From: Clostridia bacterium
GTDB lineage: Bacteria > Bacillota > Clostridia > Oscillospirales > Acutalibacteraceae
Direction: 5' to 3'
DNA: 64,000 nucleotides
Assembly (NCBI GenBank): GCA_017397845.1
Contig: JAFQHU010000006.1
Coordinates: 1-64,000, forward strand
Shown: positions 17,135-25,821 of the stretch, piece after piece
Layout: every line of letters begins with the position of its first letter
How positions within the stretch are numbered: the stretch's first letter is position 1
Position numbers and translations under genes: made by a program
Notes under the pieces: generated by a model
Told to the model about the DNA's origin: nothing
What the model saw: only the letters and a program-made list of their open reading frames with translations
Database searches by the model: none

Positions 17135-18379
17135 ATGAAGTTATCCGTGAATGGAAAAAAACTTTATAAGGACGGAAAATTGTCCTCTCTCCCGCTTTTT
17201 ATTAATGACGGTATTGTTGTTTCTGAAATGAGTTCAGCGGAAAATATTATTGATTTTTCCGATAAGTATTATATTTTTCCCGGTTTCGTAGATGTACATG
17301 TTCATTTACGTGAGCCGGGTTTTTCTTATAAAGAGACAATAAAAAGCGGTACTCTTGCTTCGGCGCACGGCGGTTATACTGCGGTATGCTCCATGCCTAA
17401 TCTTGACCCCGTTCCCGACAGCAGAGAAAATCTCGGAAAACAGCTCGGAATTATCGAAAAGGATGCCTGTATCCATGTGTATCCCTACGGCTCCATCACT
17501 GTGGGACAAAAGGGCGAAAGGCTTTCCGATATGGAAGCCACGGCACAGAATGTTATCGCCTTTTCCGACGACGGTAAAGGTGTCCAAAGTGATGCTATGA
17601 TGCGTGAGGCTATGCTTAAGGCAAAATCTCTCGGTAAAATGATCGTAGCCCACTGTGAGGTAAACGAGCTTTTAAAGGGCGGCTACATACACGACGGCGA
17701 ATATGCCAAAAAGCACGGACATAAGGGCATATGCAGTGAAAGCGAATGGAAACAGATTGCCCGCGACCTTAAGCTCGTAGAGGAGACAGGCTGTGCCTAT
17801 CATGTATGCCATATCTCCACCAAAGAAAGTGTGGAAATCATCCGTCAGGCAAAGAAAAGGGGAGTCAATGTCACCTGTGAGACGGGTCCGCATTACCTCA
17901 TTCTCTGCGATGAAGATCTGCAGGAGGAGGGCCGCTTTAAAATGAATCCGCCCCTTCGCTCCCGTGAGGACAGAGATGCCCTCATCGAAGGGATAAAGGA
18001 CGGTACCATCGATATGATAGCCACAGACCACGCACCTCATTCAGCCGAGGAAAAAGGCAAAGGGTTGGCAGACAGCCTTATGGGTGTGGTCGGAATAGAG
18101 ACTGCTTTTCCGCTTCTTTACACACACCTTGTCTTAAAGGGCGTTATCACTCTCGAAAAGCTTATCGAGCTGATGGCAGTTAATCCCCGCAAACGTTTCG
18201 GTATCGGCGGCGGTACAGCTGACGGTGAAAGTGCCGACTTTACTGTGGTTGACCTTGATGCGGAATACACTATTAACAGTAATGATTTTTACTCTATGGG
18301 TAAGGCTACTCCCTTTGAGGGCTATAAAGTAAAGGGAAAGATTATACACACCTATATCAAAGGCGAAAGGATTATTTAA
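17135..18379 (+). CDS. pyrC: Dihydroorotase (class I)
   Basis: A 414-residue amidohydrolase that cyclises N-carbamoyl-L-aspartate to dihydroorotate, step 3 of UMP synthesis. The zinc-binding HxH lies in DVHVHLREPG (His55, His57). A later ATDHAPHS segment carries the catalytic aspartate. The family block GGYTAVCSMPNLDP follows the first motif. Length is typical for the class I enzyme. AGGAGG precedes ATG. It is the first gene of a seven-gene pyr operon. Confidence 0.95.
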   Translation: MKLSVNGKKLYKDGKLSSLPLFINDGIVVSEMSSAENIIDFSDKYYIFPGFVDVHVHLREPGFSYKETIKSGTLASAHGGYTAVCSMPNLDPVPDSRENLGKQLGIIEKDACIHVYPYGSITVGQKGERLSDMEATAQNVIAFSDDGKGVQSDAMMREAMLKAKSLGKMIVAHCEVNELLKGGYIHDGEYAKKHGHKGICSESEWKQIARDLKLVEETGCAYHVCHISTKESVEIIRQAKKRGVNVTCETGPHYLILCDEDLQEEGRFKMNPPLRSREDRDALIEGIKDGTIDMIATDHAPHSAEEKGKGLADSLMGVVGIETAFPLLYTHLVLKGVITLEKLIELMAVNPRKRFGIGGGTADGESADFTVVDLDAEYTINSNDFYSMGKATPFEGYKVKGKIIHTYIKGERII

Positions 18380-18382
18380 GAA

Positions 18383-19111
18383 ATGACACAGGGTATTTAT
18401 GAAGTGCTTAAAAACGAACAGCTAACCTCTACTGTCTTCCGTATGGTGCTTAAGGGCGACACCTCGGCACTTACAAAACCGGGACAGTTTGTAAATCTTT
18501 TAGTGGAAGGCTGTTACTTAAGACGCCCCATTTCCGTTTACGACTGGGACGAAAATACAGTTACAATTATCTACAAGGTTGTAGGTGATGGTACGGAAAA
18601 AATGAGTAAATGGCAGGAAGGTCATAAATGCGATATTCTTGTCGGTCTCGGTAACGGCTTCGACACCTCCAAAAGCGGAGACAAACCGTTGCTTATCGGT
18701 GGCGGTGTAGGTGTGCCTCCTCTCTACGGTCTTTGCAAAAGACTTGTGGCGGAGGGTAAAAAGCCTACTGTTATTTTAGGCTTCAACGAGGAAAGTGAAA
18801 TTTTCTGCCGTGAGGAGTTTTCCGCACTTTGCGACACAGTAATTACCACCGTTGACGGCTCCGTAGGAGTAAAGGGCTTCGTGACCGACGCCATGAAGGA
18901 TATGAATTATACATTCTTCTATACATGCGGTCCCATGCCCATGTTTAAGGCAATAGAAAAGACAGCCGTCGGCTCAGGCGAATACAGCTTCGAGGAAAGA
19001 ATGGGCTGCGGCTTCGGTGCCTGTATGGGCTGCAGCTGTAAAACCAAATACGGCAACAAGAGAATCTGTAAGGACGGCCCAGTTCTGGAAAGGGAGGAAA
19101 TCATATGGTAA
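18383..19111 (+). CDS. pyrK: Dihydroorotate dehydrogenase B electron-transfer subunit
   Basis: A 242-residue FAD and 2Fe-2S protein that passes electrons from dihydroorotate, via PyrD, to NAD+. The N-terminal ferredoxin-reductase barrel has RRPISVYDWD. The nucleotide-binding part has GGGVGVPPLYGL. The C-terminal cluster ligands are Cys209, Cys214, Cys217 and Cys229, with an extra Cys219. It starts 3 bases after pyrC and overlaps pyrD by 7 bases, as expected for a coupled heterotetramer. Confidence 0.95.
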   Translation: MTQGIYEVLKNEQLTSTVFRMVLKGDTSALTKPGQFVNLLVEGCYLRRPISVYDWDENTVTIIYKVVGDGTEKMSKWQEGHKCDILVGLGNGFDTSKSGDKPLLIGGGVGVPPLYGLCKRLVAEGKKPTVILGFNEESEIFCREEFSALCDTVITTVDGSVGVKGFVTDAMKDMNYTFFYTCGPMPMFKAIEKTAVGSGEYSFEERMGCGFGACMGCSCKTKYGNKRICKDGPVLEREEIIW

Positions 19112-20016
19112 ATACAAAGGTTGACCTTTTAGGCTTAGAGCTTGACAACCCCGTTATCCCCGCTTCGGGTACCTTCGGCTTCGGCTATGAATTTGCAGAG
19201 CTTTATGATATTAACTGTCTCGGCTCCTTTTCCTTCAAGGGTACCACTCTCGAAGGCCGTTTCGGTAATCCTACACCCCGAATTGCCGAATGTCCCCAAG
19301 GTATGATTAATTCCGTCGGACTTCAGAATCCCGGTGTACATAAGGTTATTTCCGAAGAGCTTCCGAAGCTTAAGGAAGTGTTCGATAAAAAGGTTATCGC
19401 CAATGTAGGCGGCTTCGCTATTGAAGAATACCAGGAGTGTGCCCGTCTTTTAGATGCCGAAGAGCAGGTGGGAATACTCGAAATAAATATCAGCTGTCCC
19501 AATCTTCACGCCGGCGGTGTGAACTTCGGCACAGACGCCAAAAATGCCGCCGCAGTTATCGAGGCAGTAAAAAAGGTAACCACCAAGCCTGTTATGGCAA
19601 AGCTTACACCGAATGTTACGGATATAACCGAAATTGCTCTCGCCTGTGAGGCGGCGGGTGCAGACGGTATCAGTATGATAAACACCCTTCTCGGTATGAG
19701 AATCGACCTTAAAACCAAAAAGCCCGTTATTGCAAATAAAATGGGCGGATTTTCAGGTCCTGCAATAATGCCTGTTGCCCTGAGAATGGTTTATCAGGTA
19801 TATGAAAAGGTAAATGTACCCATCGTGGGTATGGGCGGTATTTCGAAGGCAGAGGATGTCATCGAAATGATGCTCGCCGGCGCCACAGCCGTACAGGTCG
19901 GTGCCGCTAACTTAGTAAATCCCTTTGCCTGCCGTGACATCATAAACGATTTACCGCAGGTGATGGAAAAATATAACATATCATCATTAAAAGAAATTAT
20001 CGGAGGTGCTCACTAA
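19105..20016 (+). CDS. pyrD: Dihydroorotate dehydrogenase B catalytic subunit
   Basis: A 303-residue FMN-dependent TIM-barrel enzyme of class 1B. The catalytic base is Cys131 in INISCPNLH, which marks class 1 enzymes (class 2 has Ser). The C-terminal FMN phosphate loop has GMGGISKAEDV. It acts in the cytosol with PyrK and uses NAD+. It overlaps pyrK at its start and pyrF by one base at its end. Confidence 0.96.
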   Translation: MVNTKVDLLGLELDNPVIPASGTFGFGYEFAELYDINCLGSFSFKGTTLEGRFGNPTPRIAECPQGMINSVGLQNPGVHKVISEELPKLKEVFDKKVIANVGGFAIEEYQECARLLDAEEQVGILEINISCPNLHAGGVNFGTDAKNAAAVIEAVKKVTTKPVMAKLTPNVTDITEIALACEAAGADGISMINTLLGMRIDLKTKKPVIANKMGGFSGPAIMPVALRMVYQVYEKVNVPIVGMGGISKAEDVIEMMLAGATAVQVGAANLVNPFACRDIINDLPQVMEKYNISSLKEIIGGAH

Positions 20017-20714
20017 TGGGTAGAGATGTTATTATCGCATGTGATTTCAGCAGCAAGCAGGAGGTTCTCAATTTCCTTGATAAGTTTCAGGGTAAAAAGC
20101 CTTTTGTAAAAATCGGTATGGAGCTTTACTATGCTGAAGGTCCTTCCATCGTAAAAGAAATCAAAGAAAGAGGACATAAAATTTTCCTTGACCTCAAACT
20201 TCACGATATTCCCAATACGGTTAAAAAGTCAATGGCTGTGCTTTCAAGATTAGATGTTGACATCTGCAATCTTCATGCAGGCGGTACAAAGAGAATGATG
20301 GAAGCCGCTCTCGAAGGTCTTACCAGACCCGACGGTACACGTCCTCTCCTCATCGCCGTAACTCAGCTTACTTCTACTGACCAAGAAAGCATGGAAAACG
20401 ACCTTCTTATCAAAGAGCCCATCGACAAGGTAGTAATTCACTATGCAAAAAATGCCGCTGATGCGGGTCTTGACGGTGTGGTATGCTCACCTCTCGAAGC
20501 ACAAAAGGTACACGAAACCTGCGGTAAAGCTTTCCTTACCGTAACTCCCGGTGTCCGCTTTGCCGACGGTGACATCGGTGACCAAAAAAGAGTTATGACT
20601 CCCGCCGAAGCAAACAGAATCGGCTCTGATTATATCGTAGTGGGCAGACCCATCACCGCCGCTGATGATCCTGTGGCCGCATACGAAAGATGCCTCAGCG
20701 AATTTGTCGGTTAA
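20016..20714 (+). CDS. pyrF: Orotidine 5'-phosphate decarboxylase
   Basis: A 232-residue type 1 OMP decarboxylase making UMP. The catalytic charged array DLKLHDIPNTV has Asp59, Lys61 and Asp64. The phosphate-gripper end reads VVGRPITAADDP. ATG 20016 shares one base with the pyrD stop, preceded by CGGAGG. Confidence 0.96.
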   Translation: MGRDVIIACDFSSKQEVLNFLDKFQGKKPFVKIGMELYYAEGPSIVKEIKERGHKIFLDLKLHDIPNTVKKSMAVLSRLDVDICNLHAGGTKRMMEAALEGLTRPDGTRPLLIAVTQLTSTDQESMENDLLIKEPIDKVVIHYAKNAADAGLDGVVCSPLEAQKVHETCGKAFLTVTPGVRFADGDIGDQKRVMTPAEANRIGSDYIVVGRPITAADDPVAAYERCLSEFVG

Positions 20715-20762
20715 AGGTTCCCTTTAAGCTTGTTAATTATAAAACGAAAGGATAGATTTACA

Positions 20763-21401
20763 ATGAAAAAATTAATCGCAAAAGACTTACTCTCCATCGG
20801 TGCTGTTTTCCTTCGCCCCGAAGACCCCTTCACATGGGCAAGCGGAATCAAAAGCCCCATCTACTGTGACAACAGACTTACCCTTACTTCTCCTCAGGTA
20901 AGAACAGATGTTGAAACAGGTCTTGCTAAAACTATTCTTAAATATTATCCCGACTGTGAGGTTATCATGGGTACCTCCACAGCAGGTATCGCACACGCCG
21001 CCATCGTTGGCCATATCCTCGGCCTTCCCATGGGTTATGTAAGAAGCGGTCATAAGGACCACGGCAGAGGAAATCAGATCGAGGGTAAGCTCGAAAAGGG
21101 TCAGAAGGTTGTCGTTGTTGAGGACCTTATCTCCACCGGCGGCAGTGTTCTCGAGGTTGTAGACGTTTTACGTGAAGCAGGCGCAGAGGTTTTAGGTATC
21201 GCCTCAATCTTCACCTACGGCATGAAAAAGGGCATCGACAGAATGGCTGCAGCCGATGTTATCAACCACAGCCTTTCAAATCTCGACGCAGTGGCAGAGG
21301 TAGCCGCAGAAGAGGGCTACATCAAAAACGAAGACATCGCCCGTCTTCTCAAATTCAGAGACAATCCTTCCGATGAAAGTTGGATAGGAGGCACAAAATG
21401 A
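20763..21401 (+). CDS. pyrE: Orotate phosphoribosyltransferase
   Basis: A 212-residue phosphoribosyltransferase converting orotate and PRPP to OMP. The PRPP-binding signature [13 protein letters not shown] is at 116-128. The flexible catalytic loop has [18 protein letters not shown] 20763 is chosen, with GAAAGGA about 10 bases upstream. An earlier in-frame start near 20730 lacks this spacing. The stop overlaps the pyrB ATG. Confidence 0.95.
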   Translation: MKKLIAKDLLSIGAVFLRPEDPFTWASGIKSPIYCDNRLTLTSPQVRTDVETGLAKTILKYYPDCEVIMGTSTAGIAHAAIVGHILGLPMGYVRSGHKDHGRGNQIEGKLEKGQKVVVVEDLISTGGSVLEVVDVLREAGAEVLGIASIFTYGMKKGIDRMAAADVINHSLSNLDAVAEVAAEEGYIKNEDIARLLKFRDNPSDESWIGGTK

Positions 21402-22318
21402 GAAGCCTTATAAATATTCTCGACCTTTCCGTCGAAGAGATAGACAAAATGCTCGATGTTGCCGATGATATCATCGCAAACCGTGAAAAGTACAGCGAGG
21501 TTTGTCACGGCAAAAAGCTCGCAACTCTTTTCTTTGAGCCTTCAACGAGAACACGTCTCAGCTTTGAGGCTGCTATGTATGAATTGGGCGGTAATGTTTT
21601 GGGCTTTTCCGCCGCCGCTTCCTCCTCCGCATCAAAGGGTGAAAGTGTGGCAGATACCACCCGTATGGCTTGCTGTTATGCAGACATCATCGCCATGCGC
21701 CATCCCAAAGAGGGTGCACCTCTTGTTGCCTCCAAGGTAACGAGCGTACCCGTTATCAATGCAGGTGACGGCGGTCACAATCATCCCACACAAACTCTTA
21801 CTGACCTTCTTACCATCCGCCGTAAAAAGGGCAGACTGAATAATTTCACCATCGGCTTCTGCGGTGACCTTAAATTCGGCAGAACGGTGCATTCACTTAT
21901 CACCGCTTTGGCAAGATATGAGGGCATAAAAATCGTTCTCATTTCACCCGAAGAGCTTAAGCTTCCCTCTTACATCAAAAAGGATGTTATCCAAAAGCAG
22001 GGTATCGAATATGTTCAGACCACAGACCTTGAGGCGGTTCTCCCTGAGCTTGATGTTCTTTATATGACCCGTGTTCAGCAGGAACGCTTTTTCAGCGAGG
22101 AAGAATATATCCGTCTGCGTGACAGCTATATTCTCACCCGTAAAAAGCTCAGCAAGGCAAAGGAAGATCTTATCATTCTCCATCCTCTGCCCCGTGTAAA
22201 TGAGATTTCCACCGACGTGGATGACGACCCCAGAGCCTGCTATTTCGAACAGGCGCTTTGCGGAAAGTTTGTCCGTATGGCTCTCATTATGGAGCTTTTA
22301 GGCATACATCTTGACTGA
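21398..22318 (+). CDS. pyrB: Aspartate carbamoyltransferase catalytic chain
   Basis: A 306-residue enzyme joining carbamoyl phosphate and aspartate, the committed step of pyrimidine synthesis. The carbamoyl-phosphate site FFEPSTRTR has STRTR at 49-53, and HPTQ is at 129-132. [10 protein letters not shown] near the C-terminus is also typical. ATG 21398 overlaps the pyrE stop (ATGA) after ATAGGAGG. It is followed by its regulatory chain, so the enzyme is probably the E. coli-like allosteric holoenzyme rather than the unregulated Bacillus trimer. Confidence 0.96.
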   Translation: MRSLINILDLSVEEIDKMLDVADDIIANREKYSEVCHGKKLATLFFEPSTRTRLSFEAAMYELGGNVLGFSAAASSSASKGESVADTTRMACCYADIIAMRHPKEGAPLVASKVTSVPVINAGDGGHNHPTQTLTDLLTIRRKKGRLNNFTIGFCGDLKFGRTVHSLITALARYEGIKIVLISPEELKLPSYIKKDVIQKQGIEYVQTTDLEAVLPELDVLYMTRVQQERFFSEEEYIRLRDSYILTRKKLSKAKEDLIILHPLPRVNEISTDVDDDPRACYFEQALCGKFVRMALIMELLGIHLD

Positions 22319-22332
22319 AAGGGGAGTAAATA

Positions 22333-22749
22333 ATGAATATAGATTCCATTAAAGAAGGTCTCGTTATCGACCATATTACTGCAGGCAACGCTATGAGAAT
22401 TTATAATCTTTTAGGTTTCGATAAACTCGAATGCAGTATCGCCATCATAAAGAATGTAAACAGCAAAAAGATGGGCAAAAAGGATATTATAAAAATTGAC
22501 AGCAATATTGATATAAACCTTGAAGCTCTCGGCTACATCGATCCGGGCATCACCGTTGACGTCATCCGTGACAGTAAGCTTGTGGAGAAAAGACACGTTG
22601 ACCTGCCCGAAACCCTACACGGTGTGCTCCGCTGTAAAAATCCTCGCTGTATAACCTCCGTAGAGCAGGAGCTCAGTCAGGAGTTTATGCTCACCGACAG
22701 AGAGAACAGAGTTTACCGCTGCATTTACTGCGAAGCCAAGGCGAACTGA
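22333..22749 (+). CDS. pyrI: Aspartate carbamoyltransferase regulatory chain
   Basis: A 138-residue regulatory subunit. An N-terminal nucleotide effector domain (about 1-95) precedes a zinc domain with Cys101, Cys106, Cys130 and Cys133 that binds PyrB. It confers feedback control by CTP/ATP in known holoenzymes. It is the last gene of the operon and starts 14 bases after pyrB with GGGGAG. Its presence, with no pyrR in view, suggests that control here is largely at enzyme level. Confidence 0.95.
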   Translation: MNIDSIKEGLVIDHITAGNAMRIYNLLGFDKLECSIAIIKNVNSKKMGKKDIIKIDSNIDINLEALGYIDPGITVDVIRDSKLVEKRHVDLPETLHGVLRCKNPRCITSVEQELSQEFMLTDRENRVYRCIYCEAKAN

Positions 22750-22784
22750 ATGCAGAATGCAAAGTGCAGAATGCAGAATTGCAC
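22749..22784. repeat. Short AATGC-type direct repeats after pyrI
   Basis: GAATGCA words are repeated four times or so directly after the pyrI stop. A related 14-bp tandem (containing GCGCATTCC) abuts the topB stop at 25793-25820. These look like simple intergenic repeats seeded at gene ends. Confidence 0.5.
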
Positions 22785-22808
22785 CTGACGAAGATTAAAC
22801 ATTAAGAT

Positions 22809-22840
22809 ACTACCCGCCGAAAAAGGTGGGTAGTTTTTTT
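22809..22840 (+). terminator. Terminator of the pyr operon
   Basis: A 10-bp stem (22809-22818 with 22825-22834), GAAAAA loop and T7 tract. Confidence 0.88.
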
Positions 22841-22960
22841 GAATACAACCATTCGTATATTGATTTGTTTATTATTTTGTGATAAAGTGAGAGTGCAAAT
22901 GTTTTACATAATATACATTTCACGCTGTGTGTATCATTAAATTAATTAAGGAGGATTAAT

Positions 22961-24445
22961 ATGAATTTCGAAATTTCAAAGGAAAGAATGCTTGAAGGTA
23001 TGCACGTAATGAACTCTTTCGGTACCCGACTTACAGGCAGTAAGGGACATAATGACTTCATAAAGTGGATTAAAGAGGAAATCCATAAAATGGATATCCC
23101 CGTGTATTCGGACCTTTTCTGGTTTACGAGATGGGAGGAAAAGAATTCATCTATCAAAATTATCGACGGTGATGAAGAAATAAATATTCCCGTTTCCTCG
23201 GCTTATCCTTATTCGGGTGAAACCTCTGCTGAGGGCATAACAGAAGAACTCGTATATGTTAAAAGCGTAAAGGATATACCGAAAACCACAGGAAAAATCG
23301 CCGTTTTTGATGTCGCTAACATTAATTTTCTTCCCAGTGAAATAGCATTCGATAAGCGCTCGTCTTATCCTGAGGATGTAGTGCTCGAAAAAAAGTACGA
23401 GGGTCCTGTTATCACCAGTTTCGTTCAGTGCTTCTACGGCATACTTTCCAAGCTCACCAAGGCCAAGGCGGTTATACTCGTATGGAAAGGTCTTCACGAC
23501 GATATGATAAAAGGTCAGTATCTTTCCTTTATCGCCGACTATCAGAATATCCCTATGCTTTGGGTAAATGAAACCAACGGCAAAAAATTAGCCGAAGCGG
23601 CAAAGGCAAACAAAAAGGCTGAATTTATCCTGGAAGCAGAGAAGGAAGAGAAAGCCTATACAGAGAGCTTTTACTGTGTAATTGAGGGTAAAAATAAAAA
23701 GGAAAACGTTATCGTAAATACTCACACCGACGGTACAAACTGTGTCGAGGAAAACGGTCCCATAGCACTTTTAGAGCTTATTAGAAATATGAAGGACACC
23801 GTACCCGAAAGAAATCACATTTTCCTTTTCACTACGGGTCATTTCCGTCTGCCTCATTTTGAGGATATAAGAACGGGTGCGTTTCAGTCTGCATCCCGTT
23901 GGCTTGCTATGCACAGAGAGCTCTGGGACGGAAAGGGTGAACACTTCAAATGTGTTGCTGACCTAACTGTCGAGCATCTCGGCTGTAAAGAGTGGCGCGA
24001 CATTGACGGAGAGTATAAATATACCGGCAAACCCGAAATTGATCTTGTTTATACAGGTAACAAGTTTATGGATAAGCTCTACATAGATACTGTAAAGGAC
24101 AGAAAGACGGTCCGTACCATGACTCTCCGCGGTCACAATGCGCTTCACTTCGGTGAGGGACAGAATTTCTTTACCATGGGAATTCCTGAAATCAGCCTCG
24201 TTCCCGCACCTTATTATCTCTGCGTCGTAAGTGACAGCCACGAAATGGAAAAGTTTGACATCGACCTTATGACAGAGCAGACGGAAACCTTTGCTAAACT
24301 TATCGAAAAGATTGAAAATATCTCCGACAAAGACCTTGGCAGAAGTGATTTCTATTCTATTCTTAAAGCTAAGAGTGTTTCGGGAGGATATGATTTCAGT
24401 CTTAAAGGCTTGGCAGGGAAGCTTTCATCCGTAATTAAAAAATAA
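22961..24445 (+). CDS. M28-family peptidase-like protein with altered metal site
   Basis: A 494-residue protein with the layout of M28 aminopeptidases. There is an N-terminal cap, a PA-like inserted domain (about 85-230) and a catalytic-type domain with VNTHTDG (His255, Asp257), ENGP at 264-267 where DNxSG is usual, ADLTVEHLG (Asp334) and SDSHEMEKFD (His427). The normal catalytic Glu-Glu pair is replaced by Gly-His at 293-294, so ordinary M28 chemistry is doubtful. No signal peptide is present, so it is cytoplasmic. AAGGAGG sits upstream of ATG. A related orphan membrane protein gene starts 16 bases later. Family assigned from motif order, activity uncertain. Confidence 0.65.
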   Translation: MNFEISKERMLEGMHVMNSFGTRLTGSKGHNDFIKWIKEEIHKMDIPVYSDLFWFTRWEEKNSSIKIIDGDEEINIPVSSAYPYSGETSAEGITEELVYVKSVKDIPKTTGKIAVFDVANINFLPSEIAFDKRSSYPEDVVLEKKYEGPVITSFVQCFYGILSKLTKAKAVILVWKGLHDDMIKGQYLSFIADYQNIPMLWVNETNGKKLAEAAKANKKAEFILEAEKEEKAYTESFYCVIEGKNKKENVIVNTHTDGTNCVEENGPIALLELIRNMKDTVPERNHIFLFTTGHFRLPHFEDIRTGAFQSASRWLAMHRELWDGKGEHFKCVADLTVEHLGCKEWRDIDGEYKYTGKPEIDLVYTGNKFMDKLYIDTVKDRKTVRTMTLRGHNALHFGEGQNFFTMGIPEISLVPAPYYLCVVSDSHEMEKFDIDLMTEQTETFAKLIEKIENISDKDLGRSDFYSILKAKSVSGGYDFSLKGLAGKLSSVIKK

Positions 24446-24461
24446 AACTGAGGATTTTCAA

Positions 24462-25526
24462 ATGTACATAACCTTTAAAAATAACAGCACAGGTGCGAAA
24501 ATGATTGTTACCGTCGAAAATCAGAAACATGTTATAAATCCTGAATGCTCTGTTGATATATTTTTCAGAAGTGAAAAAATTGAGTTTATTGCAGAAACTT
24601 CTGCTTTGGAGGAACTTATTGATGCTGTCAATGAAATAGATGACAACGATGGAAACGATAGTTTTAAGGAAAGAATTCTTAAAAAGTTCACTAAAAAAAC
24701 GGCTGAAAAATTACCCGATACGGTTCTCAATACTTCTGTAAAGTATGAAGTAACCGGTGCAGATTTTTCAGGTATTGTTATAAATTTATATGACGGTGCC
24801 TATGCGATTTGCGACGGAAAAATTGCTGATTTTTTGGATTTAGTTCCAATCGGCTATATATTTCCCCGTGCTGAAACAGAAAACGGTAGTATAAAAGTTA
24901 TAAATGTAAAAACAACAAACAGAAAAAAGTATCTTAAACTTATAAGAAATCTTCTTTTGTTTATGCATTCCGGACTTACTGCTATTAATCTTCTTTTCTT
25001 TATTCCCGAATATCTGATAATCAAACTGCTTTCATCGAATTTTTATATAAAGAATTGCCTTTCATGGCTTTATAAAAAATCAGCGGACGAAAGAGAAAGC
25101 ATACTATTTGAAAAAGAACAGAGTTACGAAAAGGAAGAAAAGAAAAAAATCCTGCTTCCGTCCGGATTAAAAGTTGTTGTTGTGCTTGTGGCTTTATGTG
25201 GCCTTTTAATATGGGGAATGGCAAGCGGTCCCGATGTTGTAATCTCCGAGGATTTCAGCTCAGTTGTCTGTTTTGAAGAAACCTTTGTGAAAATCGACGG
25301 CGGTCTGCCCTCTGATGCAGAGGATGTCTTTTTAGAGGACTACACGGCGTTCTATCCTTTGGCAGACGGTGAATATGACATAGATAATTACTACTGTTAC
25401 ATATACGAAACGCCCGACGGCACCCGTTATATGTGGCTCAAGGATAACTGCACCGCAGCGGAAAATGCTGATAAGGAATACGAGGACTATGAAAATCCCT
25501 TGGTATATAAATCCGTAGGGAAGTAG
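24462..25526 (+). CDS. Membrane protein of unknown function
   Basis: A 354-residue protein. The N-terminal 150 residues look soluble, with alternating beta-like stretches. Hydrophobic segments lie near 164-192 and about 230-250. The final 100 residues are very acidic and Tyr-rich, probably outside the membrane. A Lys/Glu-rich stretch lies between the membrane helices. No recognised domain. The start is ATG 24462 after TGAGGA, 16 bases from the M28-like gene, so probably co-transcribed. Confidence 0.65.
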   Translation: MYITFKNNSTGAKMIVTVENQKHVINPECSVDIFFRSEKIEFIAETSALEELIDAVNEIDDNDGNDSFKERILKKFTKKTAEKLPDTVLNTSVKYEVTGADFSGIVINLYDGAYAICDGKIADFLDLVPIGYIFPRAETENGSIKVINVKTTNRKKYLKLIRNLLLFMHSGLTAINLLFFIPEYLIIKLLSSNFYIKNCLSWLYKKSADERESILFEKEQSYEKEEKKKILLPSGLKVVVVLVALCGLLIWGMASGPDVVISEDFSSVVCFEETFVKIDGGLPSDAEDVFLEDYTAFYPLADGEYDIDNYYCYIYETPDGTRYMWLKDNCTAAENADKEYEDYENPLVYKSVGK

Positions 25527-25535
25527 GAATAACAT

Positions 25536-25569
25536 AAAGCTCACAGGGCTTGAGTCTCTGTGAGTTTTT
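25536..25569 (+). terminator. Rho-independent terminator
   Basis: AAAGCTCACAG (25536-25546) pairs with CTGTGAG plus T-run (25558-25569), including one G-T pair. Confidence 0.7.
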
Positions 25570-25691
25570 CCGTTTGTCTTTGTATATGTCTTTGTATTTG
25601 TATTATTATCCTTTTCATTATCCTTTTCATTTTCAGTATCATTATTACTTAAAGCATTACAGATATCTATAGTTATCTATAGAACACTATC

Positions 25692-25742
25692 CAAATGCAT
25701 AAAAGTGAGGCGGAATTTCTCCGCCTCACTTTTATGCATTTG
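25692..25742. repeat. Perfect 23-bp inverted repeat
   Basis: 25692-25714 is an exact reverse complement of 25720-25742, with a 5-base centre. No T tract follows, so it is not a simple terminator. It sits in the 295-base gap between convergent genes, beside a 12-bp tandem repeat (25605-25628). The rest of this gap shows nothing gene-like. Confidence 0.85.
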
Positions 25743-25821
25743 CCGTTAATTTGGCGGAATACCGTTCCTTTTTACCCGAAACCTCTCCCGCGATTGCGCA
25801 TTCCGAATTGCGCATTCCGAA

